Assembly (NCBI GenBank): GCA_023457355.1
Contig: JAEWLW010000029.1
Span: 8,265-72,264, forward strand
Direction of reading: 5' to 3'
Source of the DNA: Bacillota bacterium
GTDB taxonomy: Bacteria > Bacillota > Clostridia > Oscillospirales > Ruminococcaceae
DNA: 64,000 nt
The stretch's first letter is position 1. Each line of letters starts with the position of its first letter. The notes beneath the pieces are model-generated. The model was not told the DNA's origin. It was given only the letters and a program-made list of their open reading frames with translations, and ran no database searches. This document shows positions 35,886-43,520 of this stretch, one piece after another. The translations under genes were made by a program, and so were the position numbers.

Positions 35886-35915
35886 TTCAAAATCCCAAAC
35901 GATCGGGATTTTGCG
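35886..35915 (-). repeat. Intercistronic repeat, palindromic variant (copy 6)
   Basis: CAAAATCCC and GGGATTTTG around an 8-base centre make a perfect 9-bp inverted repeat, while other copies have two mismatches. It falls between the virB6-like stop and the prgI ribosome site and could form a hairpin in the mRNA there. Confidence 0.8.
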
Positions 35916-35917
35916 TA

Positions 35918-36826
35918 TTAATGCGCGTTGAAAATCGACTTACTTAGGGATTTGGAACCGATCAGGGTAAAGAGCAGTGCCCCTCCGCAGCAGAGCAGCT
36001 TAAGTACAAATGAAATGAAGCCCATCGGACTGACGAGGTCGCCGGGATCCAGCTTACTGATCGCGTCGTTAATGAGGTAGCCGTACATTGCTATGGCAAT
36101 CAGCATAAAGAAACCTTGAAATCCCAGGGCGGCCAGATTTAACAGATAGTTTTTCCCGATACCGCTTGTTTCCTTATGTGTCAATGTTGCGTAAGGGATA
36201 GCGCCTACGCTGCAATACATGTAAATCTGTATCACGCGCCCCAGAATAACGATCCAAGCCGCAGCCTGAATAATAACTGTTGCAAGTGAGGCCAAAAAAC
36301 TGACGCCGATTATTGTGAGCAAATCACCTATTTCCAAAGTTACCAACGTTTCTTTAATCGCTTCCAAGCTGCTGCCCGAAAGAATATCCGCTGAAATACT
36401 GGTATTGATCGTACCAATCGCATTGAAAATGACAAAGTTTGAAAGCCGGAAAACCCAGAGTGTAATATCATAGGATTTTTGCACCAGCAGCACACCGATG
36501 AACAGTCTGACAATAAATTTGACAAACTGGGCCATAATGTCTCCCGTCGTGCGCATATTGTTTTGCTCGTTCAGCCAGCTAATCAGCTCCAGGCACATGA
36601 TGGCCGTTAATACTAGGGAAGCAACGGGAACAATTGCGCTGTCGATAACGTTTTGCAGCATGGACCACATGTCCGCGTTATAACTGTCCGGACTAAGGGC
36701 AAGCTCTGAATCCAGACCGACGGTCAGTGTTTGAATCGTCTCCATCATGCTCCTGAGATTACTGCAAACCGTATCAGCCAGTATACCTTTAATCCATAAA
36801 TCCAAACGCTCAAAGACAAAATCCAT
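35918..36826 (-). CDS. VirB6/TrbL-like conjugal transfer protein (CD1112/CD0411 type)
   Basis: 302 residues with at least five or six membrane segments, starting with a short amphipathic piece (MDFVFERLDLWIKGILADTV), then hydrophobic runs at about 65-85, 105-125, 165-200, 235-255 and 270-290. The order and the GYLINDAISKLDPGDLVSPM stretch are those of the CD1112-type VirB6-like proteins of clostridial ICEs. It forms part of the inner-membrane channel. It follows the Maff2 gene by 9 bases. Confidence 0.87.
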   Translation of the reverse strand: MDFVFERLDLWIKGILADTVCSNLRSMMETIQTLTVGLDSELALSPDSYNADMWSMLQNVIDSAIVPVASLVLTAIMCLELISWLNEQNNMRTTGDIMAQFVKFIVRLFIGVLLVQKSYDITLWVFRLSNFVIFNAIGTINTSISADILSGSSLEAIKETLVTLEIGDLLTIIGVSFLASLATVIIQAAAWIVILGRVIQIYMYCSVGAIPYATLTHKETSGIGKNYLLNLAALGFQGFFMLIAIAMYGYLINDAISKLDPGDLVSPMGFISFVLKLLCCGGALLFTLIGSKSLSKSIFNAH

Positions 36827-36835
36827 GCGAATTAC

Positions 36836-37054
36836 CTATCCCATATTGGCTAGCATGGGAACGAGCGTATTGGCAACCAAGCAAATACCACCCCCCGCTA
36901 CCATAAGCGATATACCCTGCTGCTTTCCGGCCGGGTTACCGCCATTATCACCTTGAGCTCCCAAAAACATGAGGATTCCAATAATAACCATTCCGCCGCC
37001 TATAACGTTAAGAATTGTTTGCAAAATACCGACCCCAGCCGAGAAAATTTCCAT
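36836..37054 (-). CDS. Maff2-family small membrane protein
   Basis: 72 residues: MEIFSAGVGILQTILNVIGG, then a second hydrophobic segment near the C-terminus, with a Gly/Asn-rich turn (GAQGDNGGNPAGKQQG) between. This is the Maff2 family, always found between VirD4 and VirB6-like genes in clostridial ICEs and possibly a VirB2/pilin-like subunit; that role is inferred from size and topology. Confidence 0.88.
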   Translation of the reverse strand: MEIFSAGVGILQTILNVIGGGMVIIGILMFLGAQGDNGGNPAGKQQGISLMVAGGGICLVANTLVPMLANMG

Positions 37055-37083
37055 TTTAAAAGTCTCCTTTTATGTATTTTTGT

Positions 37084-38838
37084 TTATGTTAAAACCTCAA
37101 ACCGCTCTTCGGTTGAGATTGTTACGGGTTTACGCAGCCAAAGCGGCACATACTCGTTCTTTCGGTCTGCATCCGATGTGAGATGATAGCGCGGATGCTG
37201 CATCAAGTCATATTTTTTTGATTTAAAAGGGCGTATGCCGCCAATATGGCATATGCACTGGCTGCGCTTCATACTGGCAAGCTCGTCCTGAGTCAAGAGA
37301 TCGCGACCAAGCTTTTTATAATTGGTGCTGTTCGACTTTTGCGCGCCGCGTGACTGGGATTCATCAAATTGGTCGATGGTTTGCCGCCCGAGCAACTCGA
37401 TAACCTCCTTCAAAATCTTTCCTTTGCCGCCGAGAAAGAGTAATGTATCGCAGTTGTCCACGATAATGTCTGCTTTCCTGTCGTAGATTCCTTCAATCTG
37501 CGCCTTGGACTGTAAAATCGGACAGGCTGACATATTTCGGCTGCGTATGACCGCAATCATTTGCTCAAAGTTGGGTATACGGCCAATGTTGTAAAATTCA
37601 TCCAAAATGCATCGGACATGTATGGGCAATTCCCCGCCGTAGTCATACAGCGCCTTGTCGCAAAGCAGGTTGAACATCTGGGAGTACATCAGGGCGGCAA
37701 CAAAATTGAAAGTCTTATCGGTATCTGACGTAATAACAAATAAGGCGGTTTTTTTGTCACCCAGCCTATCCAGCTCCAGATCGTCGTAATCCATCAAGTC
37801 GCGAACCTCTTTGATATCGAAAGGCGCCAGACGGGCCCCGCAGGAAATAAGGATGCTTTTGGCCGTCTTTCCGGCTGCCAATTTGAATTTTTTGTACTGC
37901 TTTACGGCAAAGTGATCGGGAATTTCGGCTTCCAGATGGTCAAACAGCAGATCAACGGCGCATTTGAAACCGGCATCCTCCTCACGTACCTCAAAGGCAC
38001 TGATCATGTCTACCAATGTCCCGAGGTTTTTGTCCTCCGGTTCCCCGCAGCTCACAATGTAGCTGATTAATGCGCAGTAGAGCAGTTTTTCCGATGAATG
38101 CCAGAAAGGGTCCCCCGAAGGCTTGAGCTCTTCGCCGTTCGTGTTTGTCATCAGCACATCAACCAGTTTTAATATGCTGGCTTCGTCCCTGGCGTAGGCC
38201 AACGGATTATAATGCAGCGACTGCCGCATGCCCCTGGCATCTGTGACATTGAGCATTTTAATGTCATAGCCGTTTATTTCCAAAGCATGCCCAACCTCAC
38301 GAAGAACGGTGCCTTTCGGGTCGGTAACGACATAGGAACCGTACATCTGCAGAATATTCGGCTTCACAAAATACCTGGTTTTACCGCTGCCGGAGCCACC
38401 GATGACCAGGACGTTTTTATTTCGGTTGTAATCCTCTGTTTTCGTGCGTTTCATACGCAGCGACATTGAAAGCCGCTCCGTTTCAGTCAGGATGATATTA
38501 TGATCAGGATCAGGGTCAGCAAACGGCTGTATGTCGCGCTTTGTGCCATAACGCGCAGAGCCATATTCTTCACCGTAGCGAAAGACTTTACGATAGCGGA
38601 AAAGAAACATCAGCAGAGCTACGGTTAAACAAGCAGGAACAATCAGGTCTGCCTGATGTGTCGATAAGTACAGTGGCTTTGCCTTGATCTGTTTCCCCGC
38701 ACCGTTGATGGCGTCGAGCAACGGATCTCCACCGTCATAGGCTAACCGGACAATCTGGCAAATACGGTTAACAAACCAAAAGCATAAAGCAATGATGATG
38801 CCTATGAGGAAATTAAAAGTCAGCTTTATCCGGGTCAT
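37084..38838 (-). CDS. VirD4-type coupling protein (CD1115 family)
   Basis: 584 residues. Two N-terminal membrane segments (about 8-28 and 65-82), then Walker A VIGGSGSGKTRYFVKPN (near 147-163), YVVTDPKGTVLREVG, a Walker B-like VRCILDEFYNIG, and a C-terminal QTIDQFDESQS loop, all typical of TraG/VirD4. It docks the relaxase-DNA complex to the channel, using ATP. It overlaps the PcfB gene by 4 bases, matching the usual PcfB-PcfC pairing. Full length. Confidence 0.94.
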   Translation of the reverse strand: MTRIKLTFNFLIGIIIALCFWFVNRICQIVRLAYDGGDPLLDAINGAGKQIKAKPLYLSTHQADLIVPACLTVALLMFLFRYRKVFRYGEEYGSARYGTKRDIQPFADPDPDHNIILTETERLSMSLRMKRTKTEDYNRNKNVLVIGGSGSGKTRYFVKPNILQMYGSYVVTDPKGTVLREVGHALEINGYDIKMLNVTDARGMRQSLHYNPLAYARDEASILKLVDVLMTNTNGEELKPSGDPFWHSSEKLLYCALISYIVSCGEPEDKNLGTLVDMISAFEVREEDAGFKCAVDLLFDHLEAEIPDHFAVKQYKKFKLAAGKTAKSILISCGARLAPFDIKEVRDLMDYDDLELDRLGDKKTALFVITSDTDKTFNFVAALMYSQMFNLLCDKALYDYGGELPIHVRCILDEFYNIGRIPNFEQMIAVIRSRNMSACPILQSKAQIEGIYDRKADIIVDNCDTLLFLGGKGKILKEVIELLGRQTIDQFDESQSRGAQKSNSTNYKKLGRDLLTQDELASMKRSQCICHIGGIRPFKSKKYDLMQHPRYHLTSDADRKNEYVPLWLRKPVTISTEERFEVLT

Positions 38839-39578
38839 CGTGATCGCCCTCTCTCAAGGTCACGCATCATATACTTAACGCCACGCTCCATTTCGCGGGC
38901 CTGCTGCAAAGCTTGAGCTTCCAGCTTAGCCTCCCGAAGCTCCTTTGGGATGGAGCGCGGTTCTGGCCGTAAAGGCCACTGGTCGGTCGTGCGGCCCAAT
39001 GAATAGGACATATCAACTGGCTGCACAGGCCTGCCGCCTTCCACCAGCCGCAGATATTCGGGCGGGCTGTTCAATTTAAGCGGCTCCGTCGTGCCCAGCA
39101 GGGGCCGTTCTCTGGTTTCAAGCAAGGGCGTTTCAGGGGCCGCCGGAAGGGCTAAATATGTCTCCAGCACAACGGACTGACGCGCGGCCGGTTCGTTAGG
39201 CAACGTTTTGTCAGGATGTTCTCGGGTAAAGACCTTGGCCAGATAATCGTTGAGAGCAGCATTCAGCTGGCTCTCATGCTTCGATTTGAAAAAGATGCTG
39301 TAATCCTTAGATTCCCCATGCTGTATAACGGAAATCCCAATGTTATAGCGCCTCATGACTCTTGCCAGCTCTTCCAGCTCGGCATTTTTTATCTCCGTGC
39401 CCATCAGCTTGTCCCCATGCTTCATCAGTTCCTTGATGGAGACAATTCCAGCCTTTTCACGGGTTAAAAGGTGCCTTAAAAGCTTTGCCATACCCGCAGC
39501 CAGTACCCGGGCAGTAAGCGCTGAAACCCTGATGCCAAATCGCATGCCATTTCTCGAAAACTCATCTTGTGCGTCCAT
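38835..39578 (-). CDS. PcfB-family conjugation accessory protein
   Basis: 247 residues. The first half (RFGIRVSALTARVLAAGMAK, then LMGTEIKNAELEELARVMRR) fits the PcfB/DUF3801 family, which helps the relaxosome contact the VirD4 coupling protein. The second half is a Pro-rich linker ending in a charged helix. Its stop overlaps the virD4 start (ATGA). No intact relaxase gene is seen near it, though PcfB usually works with one. Confidence 0.86.
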   Translation of the reverse strand: MDAQDEFSRNGMRFGIRVSALTARVLAAGMAKLLRHLLTREKAGIVSIKELMKHGDKLMGTEIKNAELEELARVMRRYNIGISVIQHGESKDYSIFFKSKHESQLNAALNDYLAKVFTREHPDKTLPNEPAARQSVVLETYLALPAAPETPLLETRERPLLGTTEPLKLNSPPEYLRLVEGGRPVQPVDMSYSLGRTTDQWPLRPEPRSIPKELREAKLEAQALQQAREMERGVKYMMRDLERGRSR

Positions 39579-39582
39579 TTAA

Positions 39583-39795
39583 TCAACCTCCCAAAATTTT
39601 AAATAGTATCAAAAATACAAAGCTCAGGCCCCACATGATCCACATGTACATCCATTGGAATTTCACACATTTACTGTCTATAAGCAGGAAAACTGAATGC
39701 ACAAACGCGCAGACCCCAACGCCAAAACAGCAAACGACCAGGCCAAAGATGACTTGCAATATAAAATTATTGATATGTAACCCTCCCATAGGCAT
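39583..39795 (-). CDS. Small two-segment membrane protein
   Basis: About 70 residues with two hydrophobic segments (FILQVIFGLVVCCFGVGVCA and WMYMWIMWGLSFVFLILFKI). The start is unsure: ATG at 39795 or 39789; a GGAGGG lies inside the frame with no start codon at a proper distance after it. Intercistronic repeat copy 7 immediately precedes it. It stands directly before pcfB. No family recognised. Confidence 0.55.
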   Translation of the reverse strand: MPMGGLHINNFILQVIFGLVVCCFGVGVCAFVHSVFLLIDSKCVKFQWMYMWIMWGLSFVFLILFKILGG

Positions 39796-39798
39796 CGT

Positions 39799-39826
39799 CA
39801 AATTCGCAATCGTTTGGGATTTTGCC
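39799..39826 (-). repeat. Intercistronic KIPNDCEF repeat, copy 7
   Basis: It begins at the TAG stop of the gene at 39826-40203 and runs to within 3 bases of the next gene's start. Sense orientation as in the other copies. It is the last copy toward the integrase end. Confidence 0.9.
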
Positions 39827-40203
39827 TATCTGAAATGATTCCAGCTCTTATCAACGGCAGCCTTGCAATGCTCTATACCGTTGGCGCATACCCACTCATT
39901 AAAGGCCTCTTTACGCTCCCGTCTCTTCCGAAGCTCTTCCGCCTTGAAATTTTCTTCGAGGGTATCGGGATCATATAGCGCAAAGGAGGTGTTGATAGGT
40001 CCGCACACGGACACCTGAATCAAAATACCGTCGCAGATGTCATAGCGAATCTCAGCACGAAAGTCGCCCATAAGGATTTGGAAAACATTAAAAGGCGCAT
40101 CCTCATAATGTGGATTCTTTTCAAGTCCCCTGGACGTGCCCAGAACCTTGGCGGCAATTTCCTTGGCCCTCTTCATGGTCAGCTGCGGCATTTTCTTTTT
40201 CAT
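39826..40203 (-). CDS. Conserved-looking ICE protein, 125 residues
   Basis: ATG at 40203 has a GGAAAGG site. The protein is soluble: a basic N-terminus (KKKMPQLTMKRAKEIAAKVL), a strand-rich middle (FRAEIRYDICDGILIQVSV) and a charged tail. It overlaps the upstream 76-residue gene by 4 bases (ATGA). Not recognised. Lies between the partition genes and the coupling genes, where ICE regulatory or relaxosome accessory genes often lie. Confidence 0.6.
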   Translation of the reverse strand: MKKKMPQLTMKRAKEIAAKVLGTSRGLEKNPHYEDAPFNVFQILMGDFRAEIRYDICDGILIQVSVCGPINTSFALYDPDTLEENFKAEELRKRRERKEAFNEWVCANGIEHCKAAVDKSWNHFR

Positions 40204-40430
40204 GGCAATTTCCTTTCCGCCTGTTTTTGCTCAAAGTACTGCGCTATAAGCCGGGTGACATTTTCGATATCTTCATGGGTAGCGGTTCTCGGGATAATCT
40301 TCACCCAGCTATTGAAAAACTCCCTGTAGGCCAGATACCCGTTGTAATACATGATCTGGAGCCATTTATATAGCATTCCAACCGTAAAGCCGACCAGTGC
40401 CGCTAAACTGATTTTTATAATTTCAGGCAT
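40200..40430 (-). CDS. 76-residue membrane-anchored protein sharing a C-terminal motif with ParB
   Basis: ATG at 40430 has AGGAGAT about 8 bases upstream; a longer frame has no site. One hydrophobic segment (ISLAALVGFTVGMLYKWLQI) is followed by a soluble tail IIPRTATHEDIENVTRLIAQ and YFEQKQAER. The tail matches the C-terminus of the ParB protein of this ICE (LIPKTATEKDINHITVLIRN and YFEQTAKER). The shared piece may be a small interaction domain linking partition protein and membrane. Function inferred. Confidence 0.6.
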   Translation of the reverse strand: MPEIIKISLAALVGFTVGMLYKWLQIMYYNGYLAYREFFNSWVKIIPRTATHEDIENVTRLIAQYFEQKQAERKLP

Positions 40431-40441
40431 TCGTCCATCTC

Positions 40442-40630
40442 CTATCCCACAAAAATAATCAAGAGCGAAAATATGAAAGACAAAAGGCACACAGAACGGA
40501 CGTAGTAAATGGGGTTGCCTGGCCAATAAATAGCAAAAACGCCGCTTAATCCGCTCATTAGCGCGCCGTAAATCAACATGATCCGATTAACAGTTGTCAT
40601 GTTTTCCAGCCAAACTGCTATTTCAGTCAT
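40442..40630 (-). CDS. Small membrane protein, 62 residues
   Basis: ATG at 40630 overlaps the parB stop by 8 bases; AAAGGAG lies about 8 bases upstream inside parB. Two hydrophobic segments (RIMLIYGALMSGLSGVFAIY and YYVRSVCLLSFIFSLLIIFV). It lies directly between parB and the membrane protein with the ParB-like tail. Not recognised. Confidence 0.55.
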   Translation of the reverse strand: MTEIAVWLENMTTVNRIMLIYGALMSGLSGVFAIYWPGNPIYYVRSVCLLSFIFSLLIIFVG

Positions 40631-41543
40631 TAGGGCGCTCCTTTGCGGTCTGTTCAAAATAATTTCTTATCAGCACAGTAATATGGTTAATGTCCTTTTC
40701 AGTGGCCGTCTTGGGGATCAGGACACGGCTGCGGCTGACAAACTCGTTGGCGGCGTTCCAGCGCGGAGCCGGCAACAGGAGCTGTCGGACAGCGTCGGCG
40801 GTAAAAGCGCCTTCCTGTCCCAGCCGCTTGATCTTCTCAGCTTGCGCCGTAGAAATCTTTTTGTCGCACTCGGCGGAGACATCGCAAACGATATGCTGTT
40901 GATCCTCGGCCAGATAAGAAAGCGATACGCCAGACATCATCGGCAACATGCCCTGATCTACCATTTCAAGCAACTCGGGAATGAGGTAAGTGAGGCGGAT
41001 ATAACGTTGGATCTGATTGCGATTTTCACCCGTTTGTTCGGCTAAAATGTCCCGAGATTTCTTCCCTTCTAGGCCAGAATCCTTTTGTCCCTGACGTTTC
41101 ATCGCCTCCAATTGTAATCTGTAAGCCCACGCTTTTTCGCTGGGTAACAGCTCGTCTCGCTGGTTGAGGTTGGTATTGACCATAATCAGCACAGCAGTAT
41201 CATCATCTACGTCGCGGATGATGGCTGGCACGGTGGTCAATCCCGCTTCGCGGCTGGCATTGGTGCGACTATGTCCGGCAAGGATCTGATACTGCTGGCC
41301 CATTGGGCGTACAATAATAGGATTTAAAACACCGTTTGTCTTAATATCTTCAACCAGCTGCTGCATCTTTGCGTCGCTGTATGGCCTGAATGGCTGGTTT
41401 GCCCACGGAACAAGTGAGCTGATGGGAATTTGTACGATTGCTCCCGGTGCCGCGGTGTTACCCAACCCACTGAACAATCCGGGCAAATCTGCCGGCGTCA
41501 CCTGTTGCCGCGGTCTATTGGAAAAATCAAATTTATTTGCCAT
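40623..41543 (-). CDS. parB: ParB/Spo0J-family partition protein
   Basis: 306 residues. The ParB N-terminal domain is clear: IPISSLVPWANQPFRPYSD, LVEDIKTNGVLNPIIVRP, and the CTP-binding ILAGHSRTNASREAGL (GHxR) box, followed by a helix-turn-helix (EQTGENRNQIQRYIRLTYLI). An additional C-terminal tail (about 272-304) also occurs in the 76-residue membrane protein downstream. It follows parA directly. With ParA it should stabilise the excised circular element or help position it. Confidence 0.93.
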   Translation of the reverse strand: MANKFDFSNRPRQQVTPADLPGLFSGLGNTAAPGAIVQIPISSLVPWANQPFRPYSDAKMQQLVEDIKTNGVLNPIIVRPMGQQYQILAGHSRTNASREAGLTTVPAIIRDVDDDTAVLIMVNTNLNQRDELLPSEKAWAYRLQLEAMKRQGQKDSGLEGKKSRDILAEQTGENRNQIQRYIRLTYLIPELLEMVDQGMLPMMSGVSLSYLAEDQQHIVCDVSAECDKKISTAQAEKIKRLGQEGAFTADAVRQLLLPAPRWNAANEFVSRSRVLIPKTATEKDINHITVLIRNYFEQTAKERPND

Positions 41544-42320
41544 TTACGATGCGGCCCCCTCCCGTGACAGAAATTCCTCGGCAAAAGCTACATACTCTGT
41601 GCTAAGCTTATTTTTATAGCTGACCAAGCTTCTTTGAAGGGCGGTACTGTTGGCCGCTTCGATAGATCGGCGGATTGAAGTGGTGTAAACAGCATCTCCG
41701 TAATTTTGGGCAAGGTAGGCGTCCACGCTGTCGGCCATGTTGGTGTTGTCGCGCATCGTCCGCAGAATGCCGCCCAGCTTCAGGTCGGGATTGATTAGCT
41801 GTTGAATCATGCGAATGGAGTTAAACAGCGCGTCCAGCCCATCTAAAGCAAACTTTTGCATCTGGACAGGTACGATAACAATGTCCGAAGCACTTAAAGC
41901 ATTAAGCGTCAAATTATCCAGCGCCGGGCGGCAGTCTATAAGCACATAATCGTAGTCCGCAAATACCGGTGCTTGTAAGCTGCGGTACAAAACGCGCTCC
42001 TTACCGATCGCCACCTGAAGCGCGGAGTCCGCATCACCCAGTGCTAGCGTGGTTGGTATATAATCTAAATGTTCCGCTTCGCTGTGGCGAATGCAGTCAA
42101 TTGCATCAAGTTGCCGACCCGCCGCGCTGGCGACGATAAGTTCATGCGCGGTAATGCCGCCGTCCGGCTCAAAGCCAAGATAACTCGATAGGTTGCCCTG
42201 AGGATCAAGGTCAATAAGCAACACCTGTTTCCCTTTGGCACCCAACGCCGCCCCCAGCGCCATTGTTGTCGTGGTTTTGCCCACGCCGCCTTTCTGATTC
42301 GCGATTGAGATAATTTTCAT
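41544..42320 (-). CDS. parA: ParA-family partition ATPase
   Basis: 258 residues from ATG at 42320 with AGGAGG upstream; a longer in-frame start lacks a site. MKIISIANQKGGVGKTTTTM is the deviant Walker A at the N-terminus (KGGVGKT), with LLIDLDPQGNLSSYLG and VLIDCRPALDNLTLN as Walker A' and B. No N-terminal HTH is present, as in small ParA/Soj proteins. First gene of the - strand ICE block, divergent from the integrase. Confidence 0.94.
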   Translation of the reverse strand: MKIISIANQKGGVGKTTTTMALGAALGAKGKQVLLIDLDPQGNLSSYLGFEPDGGITAHELIVASAAGRQLDAIDCIRHSEAEHLDYIPTTLALGDADSALQVAIGKERVLYRSLQAPVFADYDYVLIDCRPALDNLTLNALSASDIVIVPVQMQKFALDGLDALFNSIRMIQQLINPDLKLGGILRTMRDNTNMADSVDAYLAQNYGDAVYTTSIRRSIEAANSTALQRSLVSYKNKLSTEYVAFAEEFLSREGAAS

Positions 42321-42374
42321 GTTGTTGTCCTCCTGTTTATTTGTCATGTTATGTTATGCCAGTGTAAAATATAG

Positions 42375-42402
42375 AAGCCCTTATCAATTGATAAAGGCTT
42401 TT
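42375..42402 (+). terminator. Hairpin between parA and the integrase, + strand terminator-like
   Basis: AAGCCCTTATC and GATAAAGGCTT around AATT (one mismatch), then TT. In the + direction it ends just before a second hairpin and the integrase ribosome site. Confidence 0.45.
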
Positions 42403-42410
42403 AAGACAAT

Positions 42411-42445
42411 AAAAAAAGGCCTATATCAAATTAATGATATAGGCC
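42411..42445 (-). terminator. Rho-independent terminator, read on the - strand, in front of the integrase
   Basis: Perfect 11-bp stem GGCCTATATCA/TGATATAGGCC (42418-42445), with TTTTTTT after it on the - strand (42411-42417). It would stop antisense transcription entering parA from the right. On the + strand it is a stem in the integrase leader, directly before the AAGGAG site. Confidence 0.6.
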
Positions 42446-42461
42446 AAAAGGAGACACAATC

Positions 42462-43418
42462 ATGGAAACAAACTTCAGACAATGGGCTGAGCACTGGCTT
42501 GAAGTCAGCACCTACGAGGTAAAAGAAACCACGCATTATCAATATGTTGGTGGTATCCGTTTACTTAATGAACGATTTGGAAGTAAGAGCGTCTTTGATA
42601 TAACGCCTAAGATGGTGCAGGAATATCTTAATGAACTATTTCTGCACGGAAAATCCAAAAGCACCATAAATAAGCGCAAGTATCTAATCCAACAGGTATA
42701 CCGATACATAAACTTGCAAGGAATTTCCGTTGCAAGTCCGTGTGCCTTGGTAAAGGCTCCGCGGATGGCTAGTCAGGAAAGCCGTCGGGCTCTCACCGAA
42801 GAGGAGATAAAGCAAATTATCAGCAATCGATATATTGAACCTTTTGGGTTTTATGCCCTCTGCCTTTTATTCCTTGGATTAAGGCGTTCTGAAATGATGG
42901 CTCTACGCTGGGAAGATATAAATTTTGAACAGGAACTTATACATATTAATAAAGTTGTCGTTTACCTAAACAGTAAACCCCAGCTAAACTATGTTTTAAA
43001 AAATGGATGGCGTGAAAGGGAGATACCGATTCCCGATCTCCTCTTGTTTGAACTAAAGCAGCGCGTTATTATGGAAGGATCATCTGTTCAGAAAAAAGGA
43101 TTTGTTTTTTCAGATCATCCAAAAGTATTGATGAATGAAAATACAATTAATCGGCGTTGGGCAACTTACCGTGATGCGGCTGGGATGCCAGATGTTACTC
43201 AACACATGGTACGACATACTTACGCTACTCTGTTGCATGATGCCAATATAGATGTTAAAGCGGCAGCCGCATTAATGGGACACCGAGATGAACGAACAAC
43301 ACTTATAGTCTATACTCACATCAATAAGGAAAGGGAAGCTAAAAGGGCGGTAAAGCAATTGAACGGATACATCAGCAAAGCTTTCGGCAACAGCGAAAAG
43401 GGTAACTCTTCTCTGTAA
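42462..43418 (+). CDS. int: Tyrosine recombinase integrase of the ICE
   Basis: 318 residues. SAM-like N-terminal core-binding domain (about 5-90), then a catalytic domain with R141 (LGLRRSEMMAL), K180, H248 and R251 (HMVRHTYAT), H274 (LMGHRDE) and Y284. All catalytic residues are present, so it should be active in excision and integration. The start has AAAGGAG 11 bases upstream. The last codons run into the attachment site: its TAA stop is inside the GTAAATCTG of the tRNA-Tyr anticodon arm. It is transcribed opposite to parA. Confidence 0.95.
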   Translation: METNFRQWAEHWLEVSTYEVKETTHYQYVGGIRLLNERFGSKSVFDITPKMVQEYLNELFLHGKSKSTINKRKYLIQQVYRYINLQGISVASPCALVKAPRMASQESRRALTEEEIKQIISNRYIEPFGFYALCLLFLGLRRSEMMALRWEDINFEQELIHINKVVVYLNSKPQLNYVLKNGWREREIPIPDLLLFELKQRVIMEGSSVQKKGFVFSDHPKVLMNENTINRRWATYRDAAGMPDVTQHMVRHTYATLLHDANIDVKAAAALMGHRDERTTLIVYTHINKEREAKRAVKQLNGYISKAFGNSEKGNSSL

Positions 43419-43466
43419 ATCTGTTGTCTTACGACTACGATGGTTCGAATCCATCCGCTCCCACCA
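43411..43466 (+). other. Attachment site (attR): duplicated 3' half of tRNA-Tyr
   Basis: The sequence from the GTA anticodon (CTGTAAATCTG) through the long variable arm, T arm (GATGG TTCGAAT CCATC), acceptor strand CGCTCCC, discriminator A and CCA (43464-43466) matches a bacterial tRNA-Tyr. The 5' half is missing: upstream bases are integrase codons. This is the usual scar where an ICE has entered the 3' end of a tRNA gene; the intact tRNA is expected at the other end, left of this window. Confidence 0.88.
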
Positions 43467-43479
43467 AATAGTCTTATGG

Positions 43480-43520
43480 TAAATTATTAGACCTTGAAAA
43501 TTTCTAGGTCTAATAATTTA
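43480..43520. other. 15-bp inverted repeat after the attachment site
   Basis: TAAATTATTAGACCT and AGGTCTAATAATTTA flank an 11-base loop, 14 bases after the CCA. It is probably the former terminator of the tRNA-Tyr transcript, though only a short T-rich tail follows. From here to 43807 no gene is recognised in any frame. Confidence 0.6.

Noticed and set aside
43411..43466. A complete, functional tRNA-Tyr gene
   Set aside because: The acceptor 5' strand, D arm and anticodon 5' stem are replaced by integrase codons, so only the 3' half exists.
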